Counted from the first letter of the stretch, positions 1 to 9,458 are shown. The stretch is 61,710 nucleotides of DNA from Desulfuromonadales bacterium (GCA_013349405.1 DUZS01000023.1:1-61710); one strand, 5' to 3'. The notes: a model not told the origin generated them from the sequence alone. Program-made: numbers and translations.

Positions 1-149
1 GTAGGGGCGCGGTCCGTGACCCGCCCTTGTTGCTGCAGGCATCATTGTTGGTTATTGCGCCGAGGGCGCGGTCCGTGACCCGCCCTTGTTGCTGCAGGCA
101 TCATTGTTGGTTATTGCGCCGAGGGCGGGTCTGGGACCCGCCCCTACAG
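1..149. repeat. Palindromic GTAGGGGCG element containing a 59-bp tandem duplication
   Basis: The stretch opens with GTAGGGGCG and closes with its complement CGCCCCTAC at about 140-148, so its ends form an inverted repeat. Inside, a 59-bp block starting at position 6 is repeated directly from position 65 with no visible change, and a third partial GGGCGGGTC-type copy follows. No convincing coding frame is present. It resembles the intergenic REP-like elements seen in many Geobacter-type genomes, and a related element with the same ends lies at 52893-52991. It may extend left of the window. Confidence 0.75.
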
Positions 150-204
150 AAAAACGCATCTTGAAACCGTGCAAGGAATACATGAAAGATAGGAAAATTT
201 AAGC

Positions 205-1095
205 ATGAAAAAAGAAAAGTTCACCTCCGGTTTTGTTTCAATCATCGGTCGCCCGAATGTCGGCAAGTCGACGCTCCTCAACAGCATTATCGGCGAGAAA
301 ATTGTCATTACGTCCGACAAGCCGCAGACAACCCGTAACCGTATCCAGGGAATTCACAATATCCCTGGCGGCCAGATTGTCTTCATCGATACCCCCGGGA
401 TACACAGCGGGCACTCCCGCTTGAACCGGAGTATGGTTGATGTGGCGCGATCCGCTCTCAGCGGGGTCGATCTGCTGCTGCTGGTCGTTGAGGCCACGGG
501 CGCTGCCGACCCCGAATTTATTCGGGATGTTCTCGGTAAAGCGAAGGTTCCGGTCGTACTGGTCATCAACAAGATCGATCTGCTGTCCGACAAGAATATG
601 ATTCTGAAGAAAATTGCCGACTGGGCTGCGCTTCATCCGTTCAAGGAAATTGTGCCGATATCTGCAGGGCGCAATGACGGCGTTGACCATCTTGTCTCTG
701 TTGTCAGCGGCTACCTGCCGGAAGGACCGGCGATGTTTCCGGATGACATTCTGACCGACATGCCGGAAAAATTTATCGTGGCTGAGATGATCCGCGAAAA
801 AGTATTCCGGTTGACGCGTGACGAAGTGCCCTATTCGACTGCGGTAGTGGTGGAATCGTTCATTGAGCGGGAAAATGGCGTTATCGCCATTGCGGCAGCC
901 ATCATGCTGGAACGTGATACCCAGAAAGGGATCATAATCGGTGCCAGAGGTGAGATGCTGAAAAAAATCGGCAGTCAGGCCCGTCAGGATATTGAGCGCC
1001 TGCTCGGCACAAGAATTTATCTGGAACTGTTCGTCAAGGTTGTTGAAAACTGGAGCGAACGTCCGTCACAATTAAGAGAACTGGGATACGAATAA
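205..1095 (+). CDS. era: GTPase Era
   Basis: Era is an essential GTPase that binds 16S rRNA near its 3' end and assists 30S subunit maturation at the inner face of the membrane. The G1 loop GRPNVGKST lies at residues 15-23, DTPG (G3) at 62-65 and NKID (G4) at 122-125. A C-terminal KH RNA-binding domain with the GARGE loop sits near residue 246. The length of 296 aa is normal for the family. It would normally be followed closely by other ribosome-assembly genes; here a toxin-antitoxin pair separates it from der. Assignment rests on complete motifs and domain order. Confidence 0.97.
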   Translation: MKKEKFTSGFVSIIGRPNVGKSTLLNSIIGEKIVITSDKPQTTRNRIQGIHNIPGGQIVFIDTPGIHSGHSRLNRSMVDVARSALSGVDLLLLVVEATGAADPEFIRDVLGKAKVPVVLVINKIDLLSDKNMILKKIADWAALHPFKEIVPISAGRNDGVDHLVSVVSGYLPEGPAMFPDDILTDMPEKFIVAEMIREKVFRLTRDEVPYSTAVVVESFIERENGVIAIAAAIMLERDTQKGIIIGARGEMLKKIGSQARQDIERLLGTRIYLELFVKVVENWSERPSQLRELGYE

Positions 1096-1098
1096 CGA

Positions 1099-1146
1099 TT
1101 GACTCAAATAGCATATATCATATATCATACATCAATGGAGGTGTGA
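1099..1146 (+). promoter_or_regulatory. Putative vapBC promoter/operator
   Basis: A TTGACT -35-like hexamer at 1099-1104 and TATATC at 1121-1126 are separated by 16 bp. The -10 region lies inside direct repeats of a CATATAT/TATCATA type that look like operator half-sites, followed by the ribosome binding site GGAGGTG of the antitoxin. Antitoxins of this type usually repress their own promoter at such repeats. The site is therefore inferred to be the autoregulated promoter of the pair. Confidence 0.5.
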
Positions 1147-1147
1147 T

Positions 1148-1372
1148 ATGAAACGTACAACCATATTTGCCGAAGATTATCTGCTTGATGAGGTAAAGAG
1201 TCTCGCAAAGAAGCAAAAAACCAGCGTGGCTACTGTTGTCAGGGAGGCATTGGTTAGTTATCTTGCTGTTCACAAGGGAGAACAGGCAGCAGAATTGTCG
1301 TTTATAGCAATTGGTGCAAGCGGTGAATCAGATATTGCTGAGCGACACGAGGAACTGTTGTGGCAAAAATAA
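1148..1372 (+). CDS. Ribbon-helix-helix antitoxin (VapB/CopG-like)
   Basis: A 74-aa protein whose first 45 residues (KRTTIFAEDYLLDEVKSLA, then a helix ending REALVSYL) fit the ribbon-helix-helix DNA-binding fold of CopG/VapB antitoxins. The C-terminal third is acidic and probably flexible, as expected for the part that wraps the toxin. GGAGGTG lies at good distance before the ATG. Its stop codon overlaps the start of the PIN-domain gene by 13 bp, which is typical translational coupling of antitoxin to toxin. Expected role: neutralise the neighbouring RNase and repress the operon. The family is inferred from the pattern and the partner. Confidence 0.8.
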   Translation: MKRTTIFAEDYLLDEVKSLAKKQKTSVATVVREALVSYLAVHKGEQAAELSFIAIGASGESDIAERHEELLWQK

Positions 1373-1797
1373 TATCGATTGCCCCGGTGCTGGTTGACAC
1401 GGGAATCATCTATGCACTTGCCGACCGTTCTGATGCCTGGCATCTCCGGGCGCGCCGCTTTGTAGAAAATTATAAAGGCACTCTGATCATTCCTTCAGCT
1501 GTCATCCCTGAAGCCTGCTACCTTTTGCAGACGCATCTTTCGCCGCAAGCCGAGATAGCCTTTATCAGATCAATAGTCACCGGAGCCTTGAGGCTCGAAC
1601 AGGTTACCGAAGAAGATATGGGGCGTGCGCTTGAAGTGATGAATTCATATCAGGATATGGTGATCGGCCTGGTGGATGCTTCCGTCGTTGCTGTTGCAGA
1701 ACGGCTTAATCTCTCATCAATTTTGACGACTGATCGCCGCCATTTTTCAGTTATTAAAGCGAAACACTGTCCGGCATTTACTCTGCTGCCGGAATAA
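1360..1797 (+). CDS. PIN-domain toxin ribonuclease (VapC-like)
   Basis: A PIN-domain endoribonuclease of 145 aa. The acidic metal-binding residues are visible: D13 (LVDTG), E51 (IPEACY), D106 (LVDASVV) and D125 (TTDRRHF), so the active site looks intact. Start is GTG at 1360 with GAGGA about seven bases upstream. VapC toxins cleave tRNA or rRNA when freed from their antitoxin. The pair is inserted between era and der, whose products act on the ribosome. A functional link with them is not shown by the sequence. Confidence 0.88.
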   Translation: MAKIISIAPVLVDTGIIYALADRSDAWHLRARRFVENYKGTLIIPSAVIPEACYLLQTHLSPQAEIAFIRSIVTGALRLEQVTEEDMGRALEVMNSYQDMVIGLVDASVVAVAERLNLSSILTTDRRHFSVIKAKHCPAFTLLPE

Positions 1798-1808
1798 TAG
1801 GAATATCA

Positions 1809-3149
1809 ATGAAACCGTTAGTAGCCATCGTCGGTCGCCCCAATGTGGGCAAATCAACCCTTTTTAACCGTCTCCTCGGACATCGCCGTGCTATTGTCGA
1901 CGATACCCCCGGAGTTACGCGTGATCGCAATTACGCCACCATTTCCCGCTTCGACAAGCCGTTTATTCTTATTGATACCGGCGGTTTCGAGCCGGTAACC
2001 GAAAATTTCCTGCTGCAGCAGATGCGTGAACAATCAAAGCTTGCCATTGACGAGGCCGATGTCATCATTTTCATGATGGATGCCAGAAGCGGCCTGACCC
2101 CTGCGGATGTTGAGGTTGCCGGTATGTTGCGGCGCGTCAAAAAGCCGGTGTTTTATGTGGTCAACAAAGTTGACGGCGAAAAGCTGGAGAATGACTCGGC
2201 GGAATTTTATTCACTCGGCGTTGGCGAGTTGTACACTATTTCGGCAGAGCATAATCGCGGCGTTATCGACCTCGTTGAACATATCCTTGACGTCTTTCCG
2301 CCGTCTGATGCTGCGGACCCCGAAGAGAATGTCACCCGGATTGCCGTAGTCGGGCGGCCGAATGTCGGCAAGTCGTCCCTGGTCAACCGTCTGCTCGGTT
2401 TTGACCGGGTCGTTGCCAATCCGACCGCCGGCACAACCCGCGATTCTGTTGATACCCCGTTCACCTGCAACAAAAAACCGTATGTCCTCATTGATACTGC
2501 CGGTATCCGGCGCAAGGGCAAGACGACTGAAAAACTTGAGAAATACAGTGTCTGCGATGCTCTGCGCAGTATCGAACGCGCCGATGTGGTGCTGATGGTA
2601 ATCAATGCCGCAGAAGGGGTGACCGAGCAGGATGAGCGTATTGCCGGATATGTTCATGAGGCGGGAAAAGGATGCGTGTTTGTCATTAACAAGTGGGATC
2701 TGCTCGCAAAGGATAACTCTACTCTCGGCGTCTATATTGCCAAAATCAGGGACGGTTTCAAATATCTGGCGTACGCTCCGATTGTCTGCGTTTCGGCAAA
2801 AACCGGGCAGCGCTCCGGCAAGATCATTGCGACGGTTGATGAAGTCATGGAGCAGTACTGCCGTCGTGTCACAACATCGGAACTCGTTCACGTGTTTACC
2901 GATGCGATTGAATCCCATCACGCGCCACTGTCGCATGGCCGCAGAGTGAAGTTCTACTTCGCCACCCAGGTTGCCACCCGTCCGCCCGCCTTTGTCATTT
3001 TCACCAATCAGCCTGATAATATCCACTATTCCTATGAACGCTATCTCATCAATAAGTTCCGTGAGGCGTTTGGTTTCGACGGCGTCCCCTTGCGGTTGAT
3101 GTTCCGCGGTCGGGACAAAACTGATACGTCGCGCAAAGCGGGAGCATGA
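1809..3149 (+). CDS. der: GTPase Der (EngA), 50S ribosome assembly
   Basis: Der carries two tandem GTPase domains and a C-terminal KH-like domain and is needed for late 50S subunit maturation. The first G1 loop GRPNVGKS is at residues 9-16 with NKVD at 119-122; the second GRPNVGKS is at 182-189. The NKWD motif of domain two and the basic C-terminal KH-like region follow. The length of 446 aa is normal. It starts 12 bp after the PIN toxin stop, so it is probably cotranscribed with era and the toxin-antitoxin pair, or driven partly by the vapBC promoter. Confidence 0.97.
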   Translation: MKPLVAIVGRPNVGKSTLFNRLLGHRRAIVDDTPGVTRDRNYATISRFDKPFILIDTGGFEPVTENFLLQQMREQSKLAIDEADVIIFMMDARSGLTPADVEVAGMLRRVKKPVFYVVNKVDGEKLENDSAEFYSLGVGELYTISAEHNRGVIDLVEHILDVFPPSDAADPEENVTRIAVVGRPNVGKSSLVNRLLGFDRVVANPTAGTTRDSVDTPFTCNKKPYVLIDTAGIRRKGKTTEKLEKYSVCDALRSIERADVVLMVINAAEGVTEQDERIAGYVHEAGKGCVFVINKWDLLAKDNSTLGVYIAKIRDGFKYLAYAPIVCVSAKTGQRSGKIIATVDEVMEQYCRRVTTSELVHVFTDAIESHHAPLSHGRRVKFYFATQVATRPPAFVIFTNQPDNIHYSYERYLINKFREAFGFDGVPLRLMFRGRDKTDTSRKAGA

Positions 3150-3241
3150 CGTACAAAACCCTCGTAAACTCTTTACTTGAGTCTATGGTTACGATATATT
3201 TCTGCGACTTGTGCCTTATATACAGAGATGGGTTGTGATAC

Positions 3242-4951
3242 ATGAGCCTGGAAGGTAACCTAGAGGATCTTGGGCTTGGCGAAATTTTACAGATCGTCAG
3301 TCTCAGCAGAAAAACCGGCGTCCTTTTTCTTAGTAACGGGGGAAGGGATGGTTCGGTTTTTTTTCGTCACGGACAGGTTGTGCGAGCGTCCTCCTCTACG
3401 TATCAGCAGAGCCTCGGAGAAGTGCTGATTCAAAAAGGGATCATTGATCTCGACCAGTTGCGAAAAGCCCTTGCCTATCAACAGGAACAAGGTTTCTGTG
3501 AACGATTGGGGGGGATACTGGTAAAAAAATTTGCTCTTTCACAGGAAGTTATCAACGATGTCGTTCGGGAACAGATTGAAAATATAGTTTTTTCTCTGTT
3601 TTTCTGGAAAGAAGGCACCTTCAGGTTTGATGTTCAGGATTCAAGCGAAACGGTCGCAGTCACAAAAATGGATCCGCTTCAGTTTATGCTTGATCAGGGG
3701 TTGAATCCACAGTTTCTTGCCATGGAAGGCACCAGACTTCTGGATGAAAATCGGCTCTTTCCCGCAATAAATCTGCCCGGTAACGATTCGTTGCTCCCTT
3801 CGATTGATTTTGATTTTGACCTCGCAGATGTGAGTGGCATGCCTTCACTTGAGCAGGTTGAGCTTCGACCTGTTGTTGTTGTTGATGATGATGGACCGAC
3901 GTTGCAGATTATTGCTGACGGCCTTACCGGAAACGGCTTTGTCGTCCATGCGGTTTCCCGCAGTGAAGATACGCTGATTATGGTGGATTCTCTCTGCAGG
4001 TCTGGCGAACAACCTGCCGTGCTGATCGATCTTATCATGCCGAAAATGGACGGGTCAGGCGTATTGGGAGGAGTGGAACTGTTGGAACTTCTCCATGCTA
4101 ATTTCAAAGATGTACCGTTAATTGTCATGTCTGACTATCATCATGCGGATGCAGAAAAAATAATTCATGATCGAGGTTACCGTTTTATCAGTAAACCTCG
4201 ACGGTGTGAATTAAAAGCAGCTGATATAACAGGCCCTTTTCTGGCACGAGTGGTACATACGCTGGGAAATTATTCCTCTTTGGAAGAAACGGATGCTTGT
4301 GCGGGCCGCTTTAATCTTGGCGACGCGTTACGCATTGAAATGGGAGAAGGTGACGACATTCCGTACACTGCAGTGCCCACACAGAGCAATGACGGGCAGA
4401 CTCTTTTGCGCGGCATGCTCGAAGAACTGAACAACCCTGATCTACAGGATGGAGTGATGTTGCTGGTGCTCCGCTTTGCCTCTGAATTTCTCAACAGAGC
4501 GGTTCTTTTTACCATCAATAATCATATTATTTGCGGTTTTGGACAATTTGGCATAACAGGAGGTGCAGTGAGCGGCGATGAGCGGGTTCGTTCGATACAC
4601 TTCAGTCAGGGCTCCGCACCTCTGTTCGATGAATCGCTTCAAGCCGGCCATTCACTTACGTTCACCCCACAGCCTGCTCACGTGGATAGCCATCTCTTTG
4701 AACAATTGGGCAATGGTGTCCCCACAGAAGTTTTTATCAGTCCATTGATCGGCCAGTCAAGGGTTGTCGGTTTTCTCTACGGTGATAACCTCCCCGACAA
4801 AACGCCGATTGGTGATGTTGAACCCTTGAAGAGTTTTCTGGCTCAGGCGGGAGTTTCAATGGAGAAGTGCTTGACCGATATGAATATGCCGGATTTTAAC
4901 GGTCTCGAGTTAATCGGTTACCCGTACAAAACAGCTGCGAAAAATGAGTGA
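3242..4951 (+). CDS. DUF4388 (PATAN) - receiver - GAF-like protein
   Basis: A 569-aa soluble protein. Residues 1 to about 100 (GNLEDLGLGEILQIVSLS, then a beta-rich stretch) form the DUF4388/PATAN domain common in deltaproteobacterial and cyanobacterial regulators. A receiver domain follows near residues 215-330 with VVVVDDD, the phospho-acceptor loop LIDLIMPKMDG and ISKP lysine. A GAF-like region covers about 390-540. The last 25 residues contain DMNMPDFNGLELI, which looks like the phospho-acceptor loop of a second, otherwise missing receiver. The gene overlaps cheA by 8 bp, so the protein probably feeds into or reads out the CheA pathway. The target of the PATAN domain is unknown. Confidence 0.8.
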   Translation: MSLEGNLEDLGLGEILQIVSLSRKTGVLFLSNGGRDGSVFFRHGQVVRASSSTYQQSLGEVLIQKGIIDLDQLRKALAYQQEQGFCERLGGILVKKFALSQEVINDVVREQIENIVFSLFFWKEGTFRFDVQDSSETVAVTKMDPLQFMLDQGLNPQFLAMEGTRLLDENRLFPAINLPGNDSLLPSIDFDFDLADVSGMPSLEQVELRPVVVVDDDGPTLQIIADGLTGNGFVVHAVSRSEDTLIMVDSLCRSGEQPAVLIDLIMPKMDGSGVLGGVELLELLHANFKDVPLIVMSDYHHADAEKIIHDRGYRFISKPRRCELKAADITGPFLARVVHTLGNYSSLEETDACAGRFNLGDALRIEMGEGDDIPYTAVPTQSNDGQTLLRGMLEELNNPDLQDGVMLLVLRFASEFLNRAVLFTINNHIICGFGQFGITGGAVSGDERVRSIHFSQGSAPLFDESLQAGHSLTFTPQPAHVDSHLFEQLGNGVPTEVFISPLIGQSRVVGFLYGDNLPDKTPIGDVEPLKSFLAQAGVSMEKCLTDMNMPDFNGLELIGYPYKTAAKNE

Positions 4952-7061
4952 GCAGAGCACTCCACATACGAAAGTAAATCAGGATTTTATTGCCGAAGCT
5001 GAGGAGATAATTGAACGGCTCGGCTCCGAATTAGCTGACCTTTCCGATATGGCTGCAACGGGTGAGCTGAATCCGGATGTTTTGAACTCCATTTTTCGCG
5101 GGGCTCATTCTTTAAAGGGTCTGGCCGGGATGTTCAGTTTTGGTGACGTTGCCGAGCTTGCTCATAACATGGAAAATCTGCTCGACTCTCTGAGACTCGG
5201 AAAGCTTGATCTTGCGCCACAGCTTGTGGCGGTTCTGTTCGATGCCCATGAGCTGTTGCGTGCCATGCTGCGGACGTTTGCTTCAGGTGAAGAGAGAGTA
5301 CCGTCACAGGACATCGCCAGATGTGTTGCGCAGATAAATTCCTGCCTTGAAGCATCCGGGAAAAATAGTGGCATACTGCTCCTTGACGATCTTGGGCTTT
5401 CTGCACAGGTACGTGCTTCGCTCACAGAATATGAAGAGCATCGACTGAAGGATAATCTTGCAAAAAAGCACACCATTTTTACTGTTCATGCCTCTTTTGA
5501 CCTGTCAACGTTTGATACGGAATTAGTAGCTGTCTCTGCTGTTCTGAAAGAGCGTGGCGAAGTTATCAGCACACTGCCGAGTATGAGTGGTAACAACGAG
5601 ACCACTATTGATTTTGAGATTCTTTTTGGCTCCAAACGGACGCTTGAAGAGCTAAAGGCGGCTGTTTGTCGCGAAAACATTTCAGTAACCCGGCTTGGTC
5701 ACGGAGAGCTGCATAACGTACCGGGAGAAGATACGGCAGCGGTGCCGGTTGTCACCCGCAGCGAGAAATTAAACGGGGAAATCACCACTGTTCCTGCTCT
5801 CACGGGACAATCAGCAGGCGCCACAATGACGTCTCTGTCTCACATCCCTGAAGATGCTGTAGCCACTGCCAAAAGCATGAGCCGCACCGTTCGCGTCGAC
5901 ATCGGTAAACTCGACGAGTTGATGAATATCGTCGGCGAACTTGTCCTTGCACATTCAGCCATTGAGGGTGTCTCAACCAGGATGAGTGATGGCGGATACT
6001 CTGGCCTGTCTGTTGAACTCAACAAGGCGGCAAAAGGGCTCGAACGCAAACTGTCAGATCTCCAGAAAGGGGTTATGGACATTCGTATGATCCCGATCGG
6101 GCAATTGTATGAGAAAATGTCTCTCATTGTCCGAAAAATTTCCCGGGAGCAGGGCAAAAGCGTGACCCTCAAATTTTTTGGGGCGGATACGGAATTGGAT
6201 AAACTGATTGTTGAGGATATCTCTGACCCGATGATGCATATTATCCGCAATGCCATAGATCACGGCATTGAATCAGGAGAGGTTCGACAGGCAGCGGGCA
6301 AAGACGCAAAAGGTACAATCCGGATTTCGTCGTATCAAAAAGGAAATCATGTCGTTATCGAGATTGAAGATGATGGTGGCGGCATAGACGTTGAAAAAGT
6401 GAAAACCATTGCCGTACAAAAGGGATTGATAGCCGATGCACGTACGGTAACTGACCGCGACGCTCTTGATTTAATTTTTCTCCCCGGTTTTTCAACCAAT
6501 GACACCATAAGTGAAATTTCTGGTCGGGGCGTTGGTATGGATGTAGTAAAAAACAATATTGCTGCACTTTCCGGGATGGTTGATCTTGAGACCCGGAAGG
6601 GCGAGGGGAGTCGTTTCGTTATAACTCTGCCGGTCACGCTGGCAATTATCAAAGCGCTCATTGTACACTGTAGTGGCAGAATATATGCGTTGCCGATCAT
6701 GTCAGTGCTGGAAACACTCTTAATGACGCGCGGAGATGTTGTGACGGTTGAAGGCAAGGAGGTCATTACGCTGCGCGAAGCAACGCTGCCTATCCTGCGG
6801 CTCAAGCATTATTTCGATATTCAGAATGATACGGAATCTCCGGGGGAATTTTATGTCGTCGTTGTCGGGGTCGCTGAAAAACGTCTCGGTATTGCCGTTG
6901 ACGACCTGACCGGCCAGCAGGATATCGTCATAAAACCGCTTAGTGATGCCTTCAAGCGCTTCCGCGGAATTTCAGGTGCTGCAGACCTTGGTGATCAACG
7001 CACGATTCTCGTCCTGGATGTTGCTGGAATCATAAATGAAACGCTGCGTACGGGGAACTGA
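4944..7061 (+). CDS. cheA: Chemotaxis histidine kinase CheA
   Basis: Soluble histidine kinase of chemosensory arrays. The HPt domain is at the N terminus with phosphorylated His55 in RGAHSLKG. A variable P2-like region follows to about residue 300, then the dimerisation helices, the HATPase_c domain (N-box IIRNAIDHG, G boxes EDDGGGID and GRGVGMDV) and a C-terminal CheW-like regulatory domain (about 565-700). The length of 705 aa is typical. It is translationally coupled to the preceding DUF4388 gene and followed within 6 bp by an ATPase gene. No receptor gene is present in the window, so its input must come from receptors encoded elsewhere. Confidence 0.96.
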   Translation: MSEQSTPHTKVNQDFIAEAEEIIERLGSELADLSDMAATGELNPDVLNSIFRGAHSLKGLAGMFSFGDVAELAHNMENLLDSLRLGKLDLAPQLVAVLFDAHELLRAMLRTFASGEERVPSQDIARCVAQINSCLEASGKNSGILLLDDLGLSAQVRASLTEYEEHRLKDNLAKKHTIFTVHASFDLSTFDTELVAVSAVLKERGEVISTLPSMSGNNETTIDFEILFGSKRTLEELKAAVCRENISVTRLGHGELHNVPGEDTAAVPVVTRSEKLNGEITTVPALTGQSAGATMTSLSHIPEDAVATAKSMSRTVRVDIGKLDELMNIVGELVLAHSAIEGVSTRMSDGGYSGLSVELNKAAKGLERKLSDLQKGVMDIRMIPIGQLYEKMSLIVRKISREQGKSVTLKFFGADTELDKLIVEDISDPMMHIIRNAIDHGIESGEVRQAAGKDAKGTIRISSYQKGNHVVIEIEDDGGGIDVEKVKTIAVQKGLIADARTVTDRDALDLIFLPGFSTNDTISEISGRGVGMDVVKNNIAALSGMVDLETRKGEGSRFVITLPVTLAIIKALIVHCSGRIYALPIMSVLETLLMTRGDVVTVEGKEVITLREATLPILRLKHYFDIQNDTESPGEFYVVVVGVAEKRLGIAVDDLTGQQDIVIKPLSDAFKRFRGISGAADLGDQRTILVLDVAGIINETLRTGN

Positions 7062-7066
7062 CGTAC

Positions 7067-7867
7067 ATGTACAAACGATATTTCGGCTTTAAAGAAAAAC
7101 CATTCAGCAAAACTCCTGATCCTCGATTTCTTTTTTTGAGCCGTGGCCATGAAGAAGCTCTTGCACGGCTCGAATTTGTTGTTGAAGAGCGAGAGCTGGC
7201 CGTTTTGACCGGCGACATCGGCTGCGGAAAAACCACGCTTTCGCGTGCTCTTATGGATCGGCTCGGGCCTCGCTTCCGGTTCTGCTACATCATCAACCCT
7301 CGCTTGAATGCACTGGAATTTCTGCGGACGATAGCCAGAATACTTGAAGTGGATCAGCCTGCCGACGCAAAAGATACCCTTATCAATCAGATACACGGCG
7401 CAGTGTACTCGCTAAATCAACGTGACATCTGCCCGGTTCTCGTCGTTGACGAAGCACAAATGATAACGGATGCTGAAGTATTTGACGAAATACGTCTGCT
7501 GACAAACTTCCAGCTTGATGACCGGAACCTGCTTGCCGTTGTTATCATGGGGCAGCCGGAGCTGCGGCCAATAATGGCTTCCAGCCGCTTTGAACCGCTC
7601 CGGCAGCGGGTCTCCCTCAATTACCACCTGAAACCGCTATCGCTTGATGAAATCATGGAATACCTTGATTTCCGACTCGAAACGGCAGGGGGGGCACCCG
7701 GTCTGTTTACTCCGGATGCGGTGCAGCGCATTCATGAGCTGAGTGGCGGGGTACCTCGTAAAATCAATTCAATGGCAACTAACGCCTTACTGGTTGCCTA
7801 CGGATGCGACGCGGCGTTAATTGGTTCACGCATAATCAATGAAATTAAAGATGAATTGATGATGTAG
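7067..7867 (+). CDS. ExeA/GspA-like AAA ATPase
   Basis: A 266-aa P-loop ATPase of the ExeA family that begins with the family signature YFGFKEKPFS. Walker A is GDIGCGKTT near residues 45-53, Walker B is LVVDEAQ near 125, the sensor strand carries GQPEL, and GGVPRKIN marks the lid. It has no membrane segment or peptidoglycan-binding domain, unlike full-length ExeA/GspA of type II secretion. Embedded between cheA and cheW, it may remodel or position the chemosensory complex or its output machinery. That is inference: the sequence shows only an ATPase in a che operon. Confidence 0.85.
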   Translation: MYKRYFGFKEKPFSKTPDPRFLFLSRGHEEALARLEFVVEERELAVLTGDIGCGKTTLSRALMDRLGPRFRFCYIINPRLNALEFLRTIARILEVDQPADAKDTLINQIHGAVYSLNQRDICPVLVVDEAQMITDAEVFDEIRLLTNFQLDDRNLLAVVIMGQPELRPIMASSRFEPLRQRVSLNYHLKPLSLDEIMEYLDFRLETAGGAPGLFTPDAVQRIHELSGGVPRKINSMATNALLVAYGCDAALIGSRIINEIKDELMM

Positions 7868-7879
7868 GCGGTACAGAAG

Positions 7880-8536
7880 ATGGATCTTGCTAAAATCAGA
7901 AAAAAGTCTTTACAAACGGCTGAAGAGGCTGCGCCAACTCGTACTTTTGCTTCAATGGCTGTTGTACCGCTCTTTGAAAGCGCCATGCTCAAGAGTTTTG
8001 CCGAACCACGTACTCCCCTGGAAGCAATTCTTGCCGGGAGAACCGCCGCAGGGTGTAACGCTGCGTTAACCGATGCTGATGACTTCACCTCTGCGGACAG
8101 TACGGAATCCAGTCGTGAATTTCTCTGTTTTCGTGTTTCTGATGAATTCTATGGTATAGACATCATGGAAATCAAAGAGATTATCAAACCGAGAGACATA
8201 ACCGAAGTACCCCGTACCCCGGCCTTTGTTTCAGGAATACTTTCACTTCGCGGAGTCATCATTCCTGTTATTGACATGCGTATCCGGCTTGGTCTGGTCC
8301 GCAGCGCTCAGACCGGTAAAGAACGCGTTGTTGTCGTTAAGCAGCAAAACTCATTAAGTGGTCTGTTGGTTGATGAGGTTCTTCAGGTCGTTCGGATAAA
8401 GACAGACACTCTTGAAGCAGTCCCTCCGGTTATTGATGGTATTAACCGTGACTTTATCAGCGGAATCGGGCGCTCAGACGACCGGCTGATAATACTTTTG
8501 CATGTAGAAAATAGTACTGACATCGATCTGTACTGA
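7880..8536 (+). CDS. cheW: CheW-domain adaptor with N-terminal extension
   Basis: CheW adaptor that couples receptors to CheA. The CheW domain occupies about residues 80-215 (FLCFRVSDEFYGIDIMEIKE, then SLRGVIIPVIDMR and LVDEVLQVV). The first 80 residues are an alanine-rich, probably disordered extension not found in minimal CheW proteins of about 150-160 aa. The gene follows the ATPase by 12 bp and precedes a CheY gene. Two different CheW proteins in one cluster suggest that the array has two adaptor types or that one also serves another partner. Confidence 0.9.
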   Translation: MDLAKIRKKSLQTAEEAAPTRTFASMAVVPLFESAMLKSFAEPRTPLEAILAGRTAAGCNAALTDADDFTSADSTESSREFLCFRVSDEFYGIDIMEIKEIIKPRDITEVPRTPAFVSGILSLRGVIIPVIDMRIRLGLVRSAQTGKERVVVVKQQNSLSGLLVDEVLQVVRIKTDTLEAVPPVIDGINRDFISGIGRSDDRLIILLHVENSTDIDLY

Positions 8537-8549
8537 TAAAGGGGGCACC

Positions 8550-8930
8550 ATGTTTCGGAAAAACAGAATTTTAATTGTTGAGGATGAAGAGAGTCTTTTA
8601 AGGCTTGAGACCATTCTTTTAACGGTAAAAGGTTTTGATGTCATGGCTGCGTCTACCGGTGGCATGGCCCTTGAAAAAATCGGAGTGGAGGCGTTTGACC
8701 TTGTATTACTCGATATCATGCTCCCTGATATGGATGGTTTTGAGGTGTGCCGGCAGTTGCGGGACGACTCTCGAACCGCTGCGGTGCCGATTATTCTGTT
8801 GTCTGGGAGAAACAGTCCGGGTGATCAGGAGAAGGGATTGCTGTGCGGGGCAAATACTTTTTTTGCCAAGCCATTCAAGTCCGTCATGATTATTGATGAA
8901 ATAAGCAGACTGTTGGCCGGGCAGAGCTGA
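8550..8930 (+). CDS. Single-domain response regulator (CheY-like)
   Basis: A stand-alone receiver domain of 126 aa. The acidic pair is ED in LIVEDEE, the phospho-acceptor is Asp55 in LLDIMLPDMDG, and the conserved lysine is in FFAKPFKS. It is preceded by a GGGGG-type ribosome binding site and its stop codon overlaps the ATG of the next cheW gene (TGATG). It is the obvious phosphorylation target of the CheA in this cluster. The output it controls (flagellar motor or another process) cannot be told from the sequence. Confidence 0.9.
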   Translation: MFRKNRILIVEDEESLLRLETILLTVKGFDVMAASTGGMALEKIGVEAFDLVLLDIMLPDMDGFEVCRQLRDDSRTAAVPIILLSGRNSPGDQEKGLLCGANTFFAKPFKSVMIIDEISRLLAGQS

Positions 8931-9403
8931 TGGTGCATACCATGGAAGAGCTGCCGACACACATTGAGCTCGCATGTGTAAAGATAGGCGCCATTCAGTT
9001 CGCAGTCGATATAATGAGAATTCGTGAAATCCTCGTGCCGCAGTTGCTTTCTCCGTTGCCATGCGCTTCAGATCTGCTGGAAGGCGTAATCAATCTACGC
9101 GGGGTTGTCATACCGGTCATGAATATGCGCGCGCGTCTCGGGATGCCGGCCCTGGAAGAGGTTTCTGCCGGTAAACTGCTTGTTGTGTCACTGGTCAACC
9201 AACTGTTGGCACTGGCGGTTGATGATGTTATAGAGGTGTTCTCAGTGCCGGTCAGTGACATTAAACCACCTATCCAAAATGTATCCGGAGCAGGAATGGA
9301 GTTCCTGCTCGGCGTATGTAAGTATCAAAACAGTGTATTTATGATTCTGGATATTGACTCACTTCTCCGCAACCATAGCCAAGATCAATCTTTTGTCTTT
9401 TGA
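8930..9403 (+). CDS. cheW: CheW adaptor protein
   Basis: A normal-length CheW of 157 aa. The conserved core is visible: IRFAVDIM-like strand near residue 22, IREILVPQ, then NLRGVVIPVMNMRARLG and LAVDDVIEVF. It is translationally coupled to the preceding CheY gene. It differs clearly from the other CheW of the cluster, lacking the long N-terminal extension. Its 3' end is followed by about 55 bp before the chosen cheR start. Confidence 0.93.
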   Translation: MVHTMEELPTHIELACVKIGAIQFAVDIMRIREILVPQLLSPLPCASDLLEGVINLRGVVIPVMNMRARLGMPALEEVSAGKLLVVSLVNQLLALAVDDVIEVFSVPVSDIKPPIQNVSGAGMEFLLGVCKYQNSVFMILDIDSLLRNHSQDQSFVF

Positions 9404-9458
9404 TGATGCCGTATATACATACATTCAAACCATGGTACAGGCAGGAGCCGGGCTGTTC

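Noticed and set aside
1..130. Possible CRISPR array because of the direct repeats
   Set aside because: The 59-bp units follow each other without spacers, there are only two full copies, and no cas genes are in the window.
2211..3026. 271-codon open frame on the minus strand across der
   Set aside because: It is antisense to a complete, motif-rich GTPase gene and its translation shows no domain or signal.
9354..9458. Longer N terminus for CheR starting at 9354
   Set aside because: It overlaps the end of cheW by 50 bp and has no ribosome binding site; 9459 has AGGAG.
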